Assembly: GCA_947498065.1 (NCBI GenBank)
Contig: CANMIS010000003.1
Span: forward strand, 248,001-312,000
Direction: 5' to 3'
Length of the DNA stretch: 64,000 bases
DNA from: an uncultured Erythrobacter sp.
GTDB lineage: Bacteria; Pseudomonadota; Alphaproteobacteria; Sphingomonadales; Sphingomonadaceae
The notes under the pieces are model-generated. The model saw only the letters and a list, made by a program, of their open reading frames with translations. It was not told where the DNA came from and ran no database searches. The translations under genes were made by a program, and so were the position numbers. Shown here one piece after another: positions 50,185 to 58,979 of this stretch; within the stretch, counting starts at the first letter, position 1; every line of letters begins with the position of its first letter.

Positions 50185-51735
50185 TCAGAGGCCAAGTGAG
50201 CCGGGGTTCATCAATCCGCGCGGATCAAGTTCCGCCTTCGCGGCCCTGAGTAAGGCATCAGCGCGCGGCTCCAGACTGTCGCGGTAACGGTAAGTCCGCC
50301 CGATCTGGAAATGCGCTGCTCCAAACTCAAAGAAGATATCGACGATCCCTTGCTTAATCTTCTGGGTCAGTTCCCATGCGGGCTCATTGGGTTTGAGCTT
50401 TGGCAGCTTTTTGAGATGCGCTTTTTCGATCGTGTCATTGATCAGCGGATTGCTGGCATCGGGCCAGTACAAGCATGGCTCGATCACCATGCCCGCGCCG
50501 CCGACGGTGGCGACGAGTGTGCCGTAATGAATGCTGAGCTTTTCCATTTCATCGGCATGTTTCGCGAACAGGGCCTTGATTGCGGCGAAGCACTCGGCAG
50601 AGCGGGCATGCTCTACCAATCCGTGGATTGGCGCCCAGCGCTCGCCATCGGGGCCGAGCATCGAATTGAGCGGGCCAAATGGATTGGCGCGGATGATCTT
50701 CGGGATCGTGTTCTCAACTTCGCGCCCGCCATAATGCGCAGCCAATTGGCGCGCGATTTCAACGTCGGCATCGGCTGCGGCTTGAATGCGCCCTTCGGCC
50801 AGAACATGTAGAGAGAAGTTCGCATCTTTGAGGAAATCACGTCCGGCTGCGACGACCTTTGCGCCTTCCTTCAGCGCTTTCATAACGCCGCCCTGTTTCT
50901 TCATCATGCCGACCAGTTGCTTGGCATCACTGGTCAGGCTGTCGCGCTTCATCCTCAGCGCGTTGAGATAGGGATCAAAGCCAAAGCATTCGGTCGCAAT
51001 GCCGCGCCGCTCAATCTCGGTCGCAGCGGCAAACCAAGCATCCGCATCGTCAAATGCGAAGCTGGCATAGGCGTGGGAATCGGCCTCTGGGATCAGTTTG
51101 AGCGTGACGGTCGCCTTGATGCCAAGCGCGCCGGTATCGCCGAGGAACATTCCCGTCATGTCCGGGCCATAGGGGCGCATGTGCTTCTTGCCCGTGGCGA
51201 GCAAAGTGCCATCGGCTAAGACGACTTCCAATGCAGTGCAGCTTTGCACAGCGGAGCCATAGCGGCCCGTGCCCCAAAAGATGCAATTCTGGCTCATCCC
51301 GCCGCCAATGCTGGCCTTTAGACCAGAGAGGGTGCCCCACATTGGTGTGCGCAGATTGTGATGCGCGAGCCGTTCGCGCAGGTCCGCCCAGGTGCAGCCT
51401 GCCTCAACAGTCACCGTCATGTTGACGTCGTCGACTTCCAGCACGCGGTTCATCTGCGCAAGGTCAAACAACACGGTGCCGGGCGCGTCCTGAGTGTAGC
51501 CGCCCGTGTAGCTCATACCGCCGCCGCGCGGTGCCACCGCATGGCCCGCATCGGTCGCAGCTTTCACAGCGACTGCGAGTTGATGCTTGTCTTTCGGGCG
51601 CACAACTGCGGCCAGATCTGCGCCGCGCGAATAGATGTCATGAGCGTAGAAATCGAGGCTCGCTTCGTCAGTCAGCACTTCTGCGCCTGATGCACTCAGG
51701 CTGTCAGCTAGCGAGGTTTCAGCAAGGGTGGCCAT
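50185..51735 (-). CDS. FAD-binding oxidoreductase (VAO/GlcD-like)
   Basis: The 516-residue enzyme has the FAD-binding 4-type domain: VVRPKDKHQLAVAVKAATDA near residue 40, then VAPRGGGMSYTGGYTQDAPG near 67-86. The oxidase C-terminus ends LDPRGLMNPGSLGL, as in GlcD, 4-cresol dehydrogenase and vanillyl-alcohol oxidase relatives. It probably oxidises a hydroxy-acid or an alcohol/aryl side chain. Whether FAD is covalently bound cannot be told. Its ATG overlaps the MFS stop (TGATG). Confidence 0.9.
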   Translation of the reverse strand: MATLAETSLADSLSASGAEVLTDEASLDFYAHDIYSRGADLAAVVRPKDKHQLAVAVKAATDAGHAVAPRGGGMSYTGGYTQDAPGTVLFDLAQMNRVLEVDDVNMTVTVEAGCTWADLRERLAHHNLRTPMWGTLSGLKASIGGGMSQNCIFWGTGRYGSAVQSCTALEVVLADGTLLATGKKHMRPYGPDMTGMFLGDTGALGIKATVTLKLIPEADSHAYASFAFDDADAWFAAATEIERRGIATECFGFDPYLNALRMKRDSLTSDAKQLVGMMKKQGGVMKALKEGAKVVAAGRDFLKDANFSLHVLAEGRIQAAADADVEIARQLAAHYGGREVENTIPKIIRANPFGPLNSMLGPDGERWAPIHGLVEHARSAECFAAIKALFAKHADEMEKLSIHYGTLVATVGGAGMVIEPCLYWPDASNPLINDTIEKAHLKKLPKLKPNEPAWELTQKIKQGIVDIFFEFGAAHFQIGRTYRYRDSLEPRADALLRAAKAELDPRGLMNPGSLGL

Positions 51736-53048
51736 CAGGCTGTCTCCGGTTCGGGGGAATTGAGTGGTGGGGCAGATGCGTCGTCTTCGGCTTCGGGAAA
51801 GCTCTCGGGATATTTGCCTAAGAACAGCAGCAGAGCACCACCTGCGACAAACATGAAAATGGCGACTTCGAGGATCGGGTTGAAGCTGCCCGTGCGGTCA
51901 AAAACCTGAGCATAGATCAAGGGCGAAGCGGCAGAGAACAATCCGAATGGCATATATAGCATGCCGTAGATCTTACCGTAATTTGCCATGCCGAAATAGC
52001 GGCCCGTTAGATAGGCGATTAGATCGCTCTCTGCGCCGGCAGCAAATCCGAGCAGGAAACCGGCCATTGCGGCGAGCACGAATGTGACGTCGACCTGCAG
52101 CAGGATCCAGGAGGATATCGCTGGTAGGCACAGCAGCGGGAATGCGACCATGCCCTGCCAGAAGCGGTCGAGCAGCGCGCCAGTGATCAAGCGCCCTGCG
52201 AAAATGCCAATCCCCAAAATGCCCATGACGGTCGCCTGAGCTTCTGGCTCAATTCCGCGCAGTCCCAGCATCTTGGGCATGTTGATGAACGCGCCGCCAA
52301 ATGCCCCCGCGATCAGCGCAATCGATAGCCAGATCAGATAGAACCGATAGTCTTTAAGCGCTGCGCCGAGCGTAACTCCGGTCAGCTTGCCAGAGGCGCT
52401 TTCAATCGCCTTAGGGCGTTCCTCTGGGCGCGGTTCGCGAAACAGGAGATAGCCGACCACCAGCGCGGCCATTGGGAACAATGCGACGAGTGCGAACATC
52501 GCGCGCCAGCCATAATTCTCGATCGCCCAAACGGCGACCTGAGGCACGACCATGGCCGCCAGGCTGGTTCCCATCAGCAAAATGCCCAGCGCCAACCCGC
52601 GGTTCTTGAAGAACCAGAGATTGACCGCACGGCTCCAGGTGACAGGCGTCGATCCGATGCCGACAAACCCGACGACGACCCAAAAGCCGTAATAGATGTA
52701 GAGCGTTGATGGTTCATTCGCGGTCGGTGTCAAAGAGATCGCTGCAAAGGCGAGGCCGAATGCAAACAAAGACCAAAGCGCAACGGGCCGGACACCATAT
52801 CGGTCGGCCAGCCAGCCAAACACCGGGGCTAGGAAACTTGCGATCACGCCGAAGATAGTGATCGGGATCAGCACCTGCGTCTGCGTCCAGCCGAATTCCT
52901 GCGACAGCGGCTCTGCGGTAAAACCAATCACATTGAACGGCAGCGGAGAGGCTCCGCACATCACGCCGAGGACACCCGCTAAGAGCACCTTCCACCCGAG
53001 CGAGAACTCGCCCTTTTCGCCGCTCGAATTTTGCTCAATCGCGGTCAC
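51735..53048 (-). CDS. MFS transporter (OFA/monocarboxylate-like)
   Basis: The 437-residue protein has twelve hydrophobic helices, with the MFS signature GWLADRYGVRPVALWSLFAF after helix 2 and a GFVGIGSTPVTWSRAVNLWF block. It resembles carriers of the oxalate/formate or monocarboxylate type. The GTG start at 53048 is supported by GGAG eight bases upstream; the longer open frame upstream lies within the VOC gene. It overlaps that gene by 14 bases. It should carry the pathway substrate or product across the inner membrane. Confidence 0.9.
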   Translation of the reverse strand: MTAIEQNSSGEKGEFSLGWKVLLAGVLGVMCGASPLPFNVIGFTAEPLSQEFGWTQTQVLIPITIFGVIASFLAPVFGWLADRYGVRPVALWSLFAFGLAFAAISLTPTANEPSTLYIYYGFWVVVGFVGIGSTPVTWSRAVNLWFFKNRGLALGILLMGTSLAAMVVPQVAVWAIENYGWRAMFALVALFPMAALVVGYLLFREPRPEERPKAIESASGKLTGVTLGAALKDYRFYLIWLSIALIAGAFGGAFINMPKMLGLRGIEPEAQATVMGILGIGIFAGRLITGALLDRFWQGMVAFPLLCLPAISSWILLQVDVTFVLAAMAGFLLGFAAGAESDLIAYLTGRYFGMANYGKIYGMLYMPFGLFSAASPLIYAQVFDRTGSFNPILEVAIFMFVAGGALLLFLGKYPESFPEAEDDASAPPLNSPEPETA

Positions 53049-54111
53049 TATAAAACTCCGTGAGATTGCCGTCCGGATCGCGGACCGCGAAGATATTGGT
53101 TTGGCCAAGGCCCTCAATTTCCACGCCCTCAGCTTCAAAAGCGATGTCCGCACCTTTGCCGGAAATGGCGGCGCGATAGGCCTCCCATCTCGCGACAGGG
53201 TAGCGGACTGAAATGATTCCAAGATTGGGCGGCGAGGCATGGTCCGAGAGGTCGCGTCCTTCGAAACCTTCGAATTGCATCAGCTCGATCCTCCCATCTT
53301 CGCCGGGCAGCACAGGCTGAACAACCGCGGCGCGGCGCACCAAAGTGGTGGCGAGATTGGCGGGGACGGACAGGTTGTTTGTGCGCGGCTCCGGGTCAGT
53401 GAAGGGCGCATCGAACAGCACACCCAATCCCAGCGTCTCGCGATGCCATGCGAGGCTCGCGGGCTGATCCTTGACCATGCGCATGGAGTTGAAAGCTTGG
53501 CTCAATCGGCCAGTTGGAAAGCCATCAAATGGCGGAGCGACGCGCTCATACACGGCATAGTTTACACCATGCGGGCCTCGGATCACGACGTTGACGAGGT
53601 CAGAGGTGCCGAAGCTGAAACGATAGGGTTCGCTCTCGGCCCACCAGCCGCGCGCGATCGCTGCATCGAACATTTTTTGTGCATCATTGCTGCGCAGCAT
53701 AATCGAGAAAATACCGCCCGCATCCCAGGGACGCGCGGCAAGCCGGATTGGCCTCTGGCGCTCGGCGCCGTCAAACTGAACGAAGCGAATGCAGCCCGTG
53801 ACCGCCTGCGCTGCGCACACTTTGCGAAATGCGCCAGAGACGCTGTTTGGGAGGCCCCAATAGTCGAGTTCACTGCGGGCCATCTCTCCCGAACTTACCT
53901 CTCGCCAACCGCCATCTTCGACGAGCCATGAGGCGCTTTCATTGAGGTCCACAACGCTGATCACCGCCTCGGTCCATGGCGCCACACCAAACTCACGCGC
54001 GTCCTGCGCCGCCGCTGATGCGGGGCGCAGGAGGGCAAGGACAAGCAACAGTCCCAGTGCGAAAGCTCCGGCGACAAGAGGCCGGCTAAAGAGAGGAAGG
54101 GCGTGCCTCAT
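53035..54111 (-). CDS. Exported VOC/glyoxalase-like protein
   Basis: The 358-residue protein has a signal peptide (about residues 1-38, ending PASAAAQ) and two VOC-like modules: one around residues 50-190 (WTEAVISVVDLNESASWLVE) and one around 200-358 (SMRMVKDQPASLAWHRETLG, then AVRDPDGNLTEFYSDRD). VOC pairs form ring-cleavage dioxygenases, glyoxalases or binding proteins; the export signal favours a periplasmic binding or lyase role. It lies one base after the TonB receptor stop and overlaps the MFS start. Confidence 0.85.
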   Translation of the reverse strand: MRHALPLFSRPLVAGAFALGLLLVLALLRPASAAAQDAREFGVAPWTEAVISVVDLNESASWLVEDGGWREVSSGEMARSELDYWGLPNSVSGAFRKVCAAQAVTGCIRFVQFDGAERQRPIRLAARPWDAGGIFSIMLRSNDAQKMFDAAIARGWWAESEPYRFSFGTSDLVNVVIRGPHGVNYAVYERVAPPFDGFPTGRLSQAFNSMRMVKDQPASLAWHRETLGLGVLFDAPFTDPEPRTNNLSVPANLATTLVRRAAVVQPVLPGEDGRIELMQFEGFEGRDLSDHASPPNLGIISVRYPVARWEAYRAAISGKGADIAFEAEGVEIEGLGQTNIFAVRDPDGNLTEFYSDRD

Positions 54112-54112
54112 C

Positions 54113-56389
54113 TCAGTCGAAGGTGAAGCCCACATCGACCCCGAACGTCAGCGGCGGCGCGGCAAACACCTGGTTCTGCGATCCGCCTGCGAAGGTGTTC
54201 GCACGGAAGTATTCCCGGTCTGTCAGGTTCTTGCCCCACAGGGTTACCCGCCAGCGATCGGTGCGATATCCAATCCGTGCATCTAGGCGCAGGCCGGGTT
54301 CTTGCTTGGTGCCGGGGACGTTGGCGACAAGGCCGAAAGTGTCGTCTTCCCACGCCGCATCGCCGCCGAAGAACACCTCTCCATTACCAACCGCTACATC
54401 GTAGTTGAACCCGATCAGCCCTTTGAACTCAGGCGCATTTTTGAGGTCTAGACCAAGCGCGCAATCGATGATCGCTTCTTCAAATGCAGCAGTGCCGCCC
54501 GCGGGAATTACTGGCCCACAGGCAAGGCCCGGTGTTGTGGTTGTGCTGCCGGTAAGCAGGCCCGCTTGAGCAAAGTTGAGCGTTCGATATTCCGCATCAA
54601 GGAAGCTGGCATTGCCGTAAATGACCAGCCCATCAATTGGCTCGATCCGGCCTTCCAGCTCGACGCCTTGAATGCGCGCCTCACCGGCATTGATCCGGGT
54701 GAAGCCGCCAGTGGGCAAGGTCCCGCTGATCTGCAGATCTTGGTAGTCATTGAAGAAATACGTCGCATTCAAAGTGATCCGGTCATCCCAGAACTGGGTG
54801 CGAAGCCCGGCCTCAATGCTGTCGAGCTCTTCTTCATTCACCGGCAGGAAGCAAGCGACCGGGCTAAAGCAATCGGGCGAGAAACCCGGTGATTTAAAGC
54901 CGGTTGAGTAGGAGGCGTAGAACAGAATGTCCTCGGCTAGCTCGTAGTCGACCTTAGCCGTCCAGGTGATATTGTCCGTGTCGGCCTCGCCAGTGATGCC
55001 CGAGCCAAAGCCAGCCAGCGGACCGCCCGCATTGCCTTCAAATTCGCGGTCTTCCGTCGTCCAGCGCAGGCCGCCTGTTAGGGTCAGCGCGTCGGTCACA
55101 TCAAAGGTCGCTTGAGTGAAGAGCGAGAAGCTTTCTGTCTCAACGTCGTTCTCGAAGGGGAAGACGAACAGATAATCGAGATTGACGGACTCGGTGTAGT
55201 AGAACGCGCCGGTCGTGAAATTGAATGGCCCGTCGAAATTGGAGCTGAGCAGCAGCTCTTGGCTGAATTGGTCTTGCTCGGTCTGCTGGAAGAACGGGAA
55301 GCTGATGAAGCTTGAAAGGTCGTCCTGCAAAGAGCGCAGCGCTGTGATCGAGGAGACGGTGAAATTGTCGTATTCACCGGTCAGCTGGATCGAAGCGCCA
55401 AAGGCTTCCACCTCGCTGTCAAAATCGGTGACGCAGCCAATGGGCTGAAAATTGACTGGAGTGGCGGCTGAACAGGTGACACCAGCAGCGGGCTCGATCG
55501 TGAAGATGTCGCCATCAACATCGGTGGTGATCGCCGGGTTCGTGCTGCTCGCAGCGAGCGAGCTTGGCGTGGGATCGCTGTTGTCGGATGTGTAATCGAA
55601 AATGGTGAGCATCGACCAATTTTCGTTGAGCTCGCCATAAATGCTGCCGCGGAAGGCAAAGACCTTTTCCGCGCCTGCTTCTGTGCCAGCCTGATCGGCG
55701 AAATCACCATTGGGATTGAGCGTGTGGAAACCGTCGCGCTCTTTGTAGAGGCCGGTGACCCGCACCGCGAGCGAATCTGCCAGGCTGAGGTTGGCGGTGC
55801 CGCGCGCGGAAATGCGGTCAAAATTACCATAGCCTAAATCGGCGGAGAATGAGTTCTCGCCCAGCTGCGGGCGGACCGATGTAAACTTGATCGCGCCGCC
55901 ATTGGTGTTGCGACCATAGAGCGTGCCTTGCGGGCCGCGCAGAACTTCGACCTGTTCGATGTCGAGCAGATCGACGAGTGAGCCGACCGTGCGGCCCAGA
56001 TAAACATTGTCGATATAAATGCCGACGGCCGGGTCAACCGCGCCGCGCGATTCGTCTTCGCCAACGCCGCGGAAAAAGATCCGCGCGGACGAGGCGGTGC
56101 CGGTGCCAGTCGAGATGACGACACCTGGTATTTGGGCCTGCAGATCATTGGCGTCGGTAATCTGCCGGTTTTCAAGCTGCGCACCTGTGAGCGCGGTCAC
56201 TGCTGCCGGGACATCTTGCAAATCCTCTGCGCGGCGCTGGGCCGTCACAACGATGACGTTTTCGTCTTCCGCGTCGTTAGTCTCTGCAGTCGCGCCTTCT
56301 TGCGCCAAAACCTGTGCAGGGGAGGCCGTCAATGCGGCGATCGAAACAGTGCTCGCGAAGATGAGTGATTTGTAGGTGCGCAAGTCCAT
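54113..56389 (-). CDS. TonB-dependent outer-membrane receptor
   Basis: The 758-residue protein has a signal peptide ending at PAQVLAQEG, a TonB box-like segment ENVIVVTAQRRAEDLQDVPA, a plug domain (LQAQIPGVVIS, GRTVGSLVDLLDIEQVEVLR, GTLYGRNTNGGAIKFTSVRP), and a beta-barrel ending at GVDVGFTFD. It takes up a large or scarce compound, here presumably the pathway substrate. The ATG at 56389 has AAGGA nine bases upstream. An operator palindrome lies 69 bases before it. It heads the operon VOC-MFS-FAD oxidase-nitrilase-like-hypothetical. Confidence 0.93.
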   Translation of the reverse strand: MDLRTYKSLIFASTVSIAALTASPAQVLAQEGATAETNDAEDENVIVVTAQRRAEDLQDVPAAVTALTGAQLENRQITDANDLQAQIPGVVISTGTGTASSARIFFRGVGEDESRGAVDPAVGIYIDNVYLGRTVGSLVDLLDIEQVEVLRGPQGTLYGRNTNGGAIKFTSVRPQLGENSFSADLGYGNFDRISARGTANLSLADSLAVRVTGLYKERDGFHTLNPNGDFADQAGTEAGAEKVFAFRGSIYGELNENWSMLTIFDYTSDNSDPTPSSLAASSTNPAITTDVDGDIFTIEPAAGVTCSAATPVNFQPIGCVTDFDSEVEAFGASIQLTGEYDNFTVSSITALRSLQDDLSSFISFPFFQQTEQDQFSQELLLSSNFDGPFNFTTGAFYYTESVNLDYLFVFPFENDVETESFSLFTQATFDVTDALTLTGGLRWTTEDREFEGNAGGPLAGFGSGITGEADTDNITWTAKVDYELAEDILFYASYSTGFKSPGFSPDCFSPVACFLPVNEEELDSIEAGLRTQFWDDRITLNATYFFNDYQDLQISGTLPTGGFTRINAGEARIQGVELEGRIEPIDGLVIYGNASFLDAEYRTLNFAQAGLLTGSTTTTPGLACGPVIPAGGTAAFEEAIIDCALGLDLKNAPEFKGLIGFNYDVAVGNGEVFFGGDAAWEDDTFGLVANVPGTKQEPGLRLDARIGYRTDRWRVTLWGKNLTDREYFRANTFAGGSQNQVFAAPPLTFGVDVGFTFD

Positions 56390-56456
56390 GGAAAAATGTC
56401 CTTTCAGCAAAAGCTGGCCAACCTTTTCTGGCCGGGAGGCAGTGTTGCACATGTAA

Positions 56457-56470
56457 GTTGTCCGGACAAC
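56457..56470. promoter_or_regulatory. Operator copy B, GTTGTCCGGACAAC
   Basis: A 14-bp perfect palindrome 68 bases upstream of the TonB receptor ATG, with no other gene start nearby. Its core is identical to the other three copies. It also lies downstream of the amine oxidase stop at 56506, so it should act on the receptor operon only. Confidence 0.8.
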
Positions 56471-56505
56471 CTCCCGTCACACAAAGGCTAGAAGGCGACC
56501 CGTGC

Positions 56506-57936
56506 CTACACGCGAGTGAGAACCTGGTCTGCCGCGCGTTCACCGCTTTCCAGCGCGCCTTCCATGCCGGTGTTTTCGATCGCGAGATGCTCGCCTGCAA
56601 AGTGGAGACGGGCACCTTGTTCCTGGCAGGCAGAGGCGAGGGTGCTCGCCATTCCGGTGCCGATATGATGATAAATGCCGCGCGCGCCTGCCTCACGCTG
56701 CCAGCTGAACAGGCGTTCGACTTTGACGTTATCAGCGCTTGATGGACGCATTTTGGCGATACGACCGATGATCTGAGCCTTGGCGACGTCTTGTGGTAGG
56801 CGATCAAGCAGGTCTGCGCCCGCACCTGTCGTCCAGAGTTTTAGCATGGGCGGGCTATCTCCGCTGCCATCCGACAGGATAAACACCCGCCCGATCAGCG
56901 GGTCATCGCTCCACAATGTGTCGGGGAAAGGATCGCTTTGCCAGAAGGGTTCGCTCGCCGACAAATAGGCAAAGCTCGCGCGGGTGTAGGGCAGCTGAGC
57001 CATGCTATGCGCCATCGCTGGTGACATGGGCGATTGGACGATGGCTGCGCCGCGCGCGCGCAGGGCGGAGAACGGAATGGTGCAGATCGCAGTGCGCGCA
57101 TGCAGTGTTTCTCCGCTCGCGCCGAGCGCTAGGGTCACTCCGGTCGGATCCTCGGCAATGCCCGACACTCTCGCGCCGATCCGCACATCACCTTTGAGCT
57201 CGGCCGCCATTGCCTCGGGCAGGCGCTGCGCACCGTTCGTAATTGTTGAGATGGGGCCGGGCTGGCTGCGGAATACCGAGAAACTGCGCGCGAGATGAAG
57301 CTGCGACATGCTGGAAAGCGAATTGCCGTTAAAATTGGCGGCGATCAGGCGCAGTGCTTCATTGCTGGCGCCAGCGTTGCGGAGCGCTTGGGCAACGGAA
57401 AAGTCGCGCTCCGGTGATGCCTCCAGCCAGTCTTTTGGCTGAGCCAATGACGGCAATGCGCGGGCATAGCGGCGGAGAAGGGCAGCGGGCTCGCTTTCGC
57501 GTTCTTCGGGGTTGAGCTTATTGCCCGGGCTCTGCGCCCAGTCGGAGGCAAGTGAGCGCTCGCCATTGATCCAATAGAGATTGCCGGGCGTTTGGGTGCG
57601 GCCTGCGCCTGATCCGCCGTCGCTGGATAGAGCGACGCCGAGCCGCGCGGCGATAGAATGCAGCCTTGTGTAGCCAGCGCCGATCTGGATACCGCCCGCC
57701 TCTGGACGGCCCGGCAGGTCATCCAGTGTGTGGAGCCTGCCGCCAATGCGGTCCGCGGCCTCCAAGACGACGACAGACAGCCCGGCGTCCTCGCAGAGTT
57801 TGGCGGCGTTGAGGCCGGCGAGGCCAGCGCCAACTATGGCGACATCAACCTGAGTGCGCCCCCATGCCATCCTGGGCGCAGCACCGGCGATGATCGCCGC
57901 CGAGCTGCCCGCCAGAAATGCGCGCCGTGTTGTCAT
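56506..57936 (-). CDS. Flavin-containing amine oxidase, Tat-exported
   Basis: The 476-residue protein begins MTTRRAFLAGSSAAIIAGAA, a twin-arginine signal (RRAFL). The FAD-binding motif is VDVAIVGAGLAGLNAAKLCE near residue 30, followed by EAADRIGGRLHTLDDLPGRP, and the C-terminal FAD segment RLHFAGEHLAIENTGMEGAL is that of monoamine oxidases. Tat signals fit folded cofactor enzymes exported to the periplasm. It would deaminate an amine to an aldehyde and could feed the aldehyde dehydrogenase. It lies seven bases after DUF1838. Confidence 0.9.
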   Translation of the reverse strand: MTTRRAFLAGSSAAIIAGAAPRMAWGRTQVDVAIVGAGLAGLNAAKLCEDAGLSVVVLEAADRIGGRLHTLDDLPGRPEAGGIQIGAGYTRLHSIAARLGVALSSDGGSGAGRTQTPGNLYWINGERSLASDWAQSPGNKLNPEERESEPAALLRRYARALPSLAQPKDWLEASPERDFSVAQALRNAGASNEALRLIAANFNGNSLSSMSQLHLARSFSVFRSQPGPISTITNGAQRLPEAMAAELKGDVRIGARVSGIAEDPTGVTLALGASGETLHARTAICTIPFSALRARGAAIVQSPMSPAMAHSMAQLPYTRASFAYLSASEPFWQSDPFPDTLWSDDPLIGRVFILSDGSGDSPPMLKLWTTGAGADLLDRLPQDVAKAQIIGRIAKMRPSSADNVKVERLFSWQREAGARGIYHHIGTGMASTLASACQEQGARLHFAGEHLAIENTGMEGALESGERAADQVLTRV

Positions 57937-57943
57937 CGGCAGC

Positions 57944-58879
57944 TCAATGTCCTCCGGACTTAGCGGGCTTTTCTTCGGTGCTCGCCGCCCGCGCGCGGTC
58001 GGTCAGCAGCTTAAATTTGGTCCAGGTGGTCTCGTTGCGGCGCGTGTCATCAGCCGGCGGCGCATCTTCATAAATCGGGAAGTTCTCGCGGATCTCATCC
58101 TTCAGAACCTTTGGCAGACCCTCAAAGCCATCGCGCAGTTTGCGGCCTGTGAAGTTGAACACCATCAGGCCAGGCCGGCTGCGCATGTTCATCCAAGGCG
58201 CCCATTGCGAAATGCGGGTCCAAGCGATCAGCGGGTATGCGGTCGGCTTACTGGCATCTAGCACGTCTTCGCGTGTGCCCAGGAAATTGAAGATTTCCAT
58301 GGCGTGATACATATTGCCAACGCTGCTTTGATAGTCGCCCGCCAATGGGTTGGTGTAGAACAGCGGAACCTCGAACGGCATGAAGACATATTCGTCTTCC
58401 ACCCGCAGGGTCGAGATGGAATAGGGTGATCCGTCCGCATTGATGGGGAAGGTCGGGCGGCTGTTCACTGGGTCATTGTGGATCTGCATCACGTCGACCG
58501 TTTCGCCAGTCCACGGGTTTTCCCATTTGTCGACCACTTCACCGGTTTCAGGATCGAGGTGGACTAGAACCTCGCGGCTGATAATCTTCCAGCCTTCGCC
58601 GCGCACAGGGTCTTCTACTTTGACGCAGCGCCGGATGTTCATGCCTTCGCCGCGGAACAGCAGCTTGTCAGGTTCACCAGGGACGCGGGAGTAGACATTG
58701 CCAGAGAATGTCCAAACCGCGGTTTCGCCGTAATCGGTACCGCATTGGAAGCGTTTTGAAATCTCAACCGCATCTTCGGGAACGTTGGGATCGAGCATCC
58801 GGGTCTGTGCTGGCTGAGCGGCCAATGCGGCGACTCCGGCGAGGCTGGTGACGGTAAAAAGAAGATTGGCGAATTTCAT
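57944..58879 (-). CDS. Exported DUF1838 family protein
   Basis: The 311-residue protein has a signal peptide (KFANLLFTVTSLAGVAALAA, ending near AQPAQT) and the DUF1838 body: RCVKVEDPVRGEGWKIISRE, HLDPETGEVVDKWENPWTGE and the WAPWMNMRSRPGLMVFNFTG segment. DUF1838 proteins are often beside aromatic or xenobiotic degradation genes and have no known activity. The ATG at 58879 has GGGAG nearby. The 24-bp operator palindrome lies 28 bases upstream. It shares a transcript with the amine oxidase. Confidence 0.85.
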   Translation of the reverse strand: MKFANLLFTVTSLAGVAALAAQPAQTRMLDPNVPEDAVEISKRFQCGTDYGETAVWTFSGNVYSRVPGEPDKLLFRGEGMNIRRCVKVEDPVRGEGWKIISREVLVHLDPETGEVVDKWENPWTGETVDVMQIHNDPVNSRPTFPINADGSPYSISTLRVEDEYVFMPFEVPLFYTNPLAGDYQSSVGNMYHAMEIFNFLGTREDVLDASKPTAYPLIAWTRISQWAPWMNMRSRPGLMVFNFTGRKLRDGFEGLPKVLKDEIRENFPIYEDAPPADDTRRNETTWTKFKLLTDRARAASTEEKPAKSGGH

Positions 58880-58906
58880 ATTTTGGCTCCCAAAACTATC
58901 CGACAG

Positions 58907-58930
58907 GCAAATTTGTCCGGACAAATTTGC
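58907..58930. promoter_or_regulatory. Operator copy C, 24-bp perfect palindrome (half GCAAATTTGTCC)
   Basis: This is the longest copy: GCAAATTTGTCC is followed by its exact reverse complement, with no mismatch across 24 bases. It lies 28 bases upstream of the DUF1838 ATG and about 50 bases before the divergent CoA-ester lyase ATG. The centre is 39 bases from copy D. Confidence 0.9.
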
Positions 58931-58949
58931 ATTTCTTGCTTGACTTTAG

Positions 58950-58965
58950 ATTTGTCCGGACAAAT
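58950..58965. promoter_or_regulatory. Operator copy D, ATTTGTCCGGACAAAT
   Basis: A 16-bp perfect palindrome 14 bases before the CoA-ester lyase ATG. A -35-like TTGACT (58940-58945) lies just upstream, so the site would cover the spacer and -10 region of a plus-strand promoter, as expected for repression. Copies C and D sit in a single 100-base space between divergent genes. Confidence 0.85.
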
Positions 58966-58979
58966 TGTGAAGCCACAAA

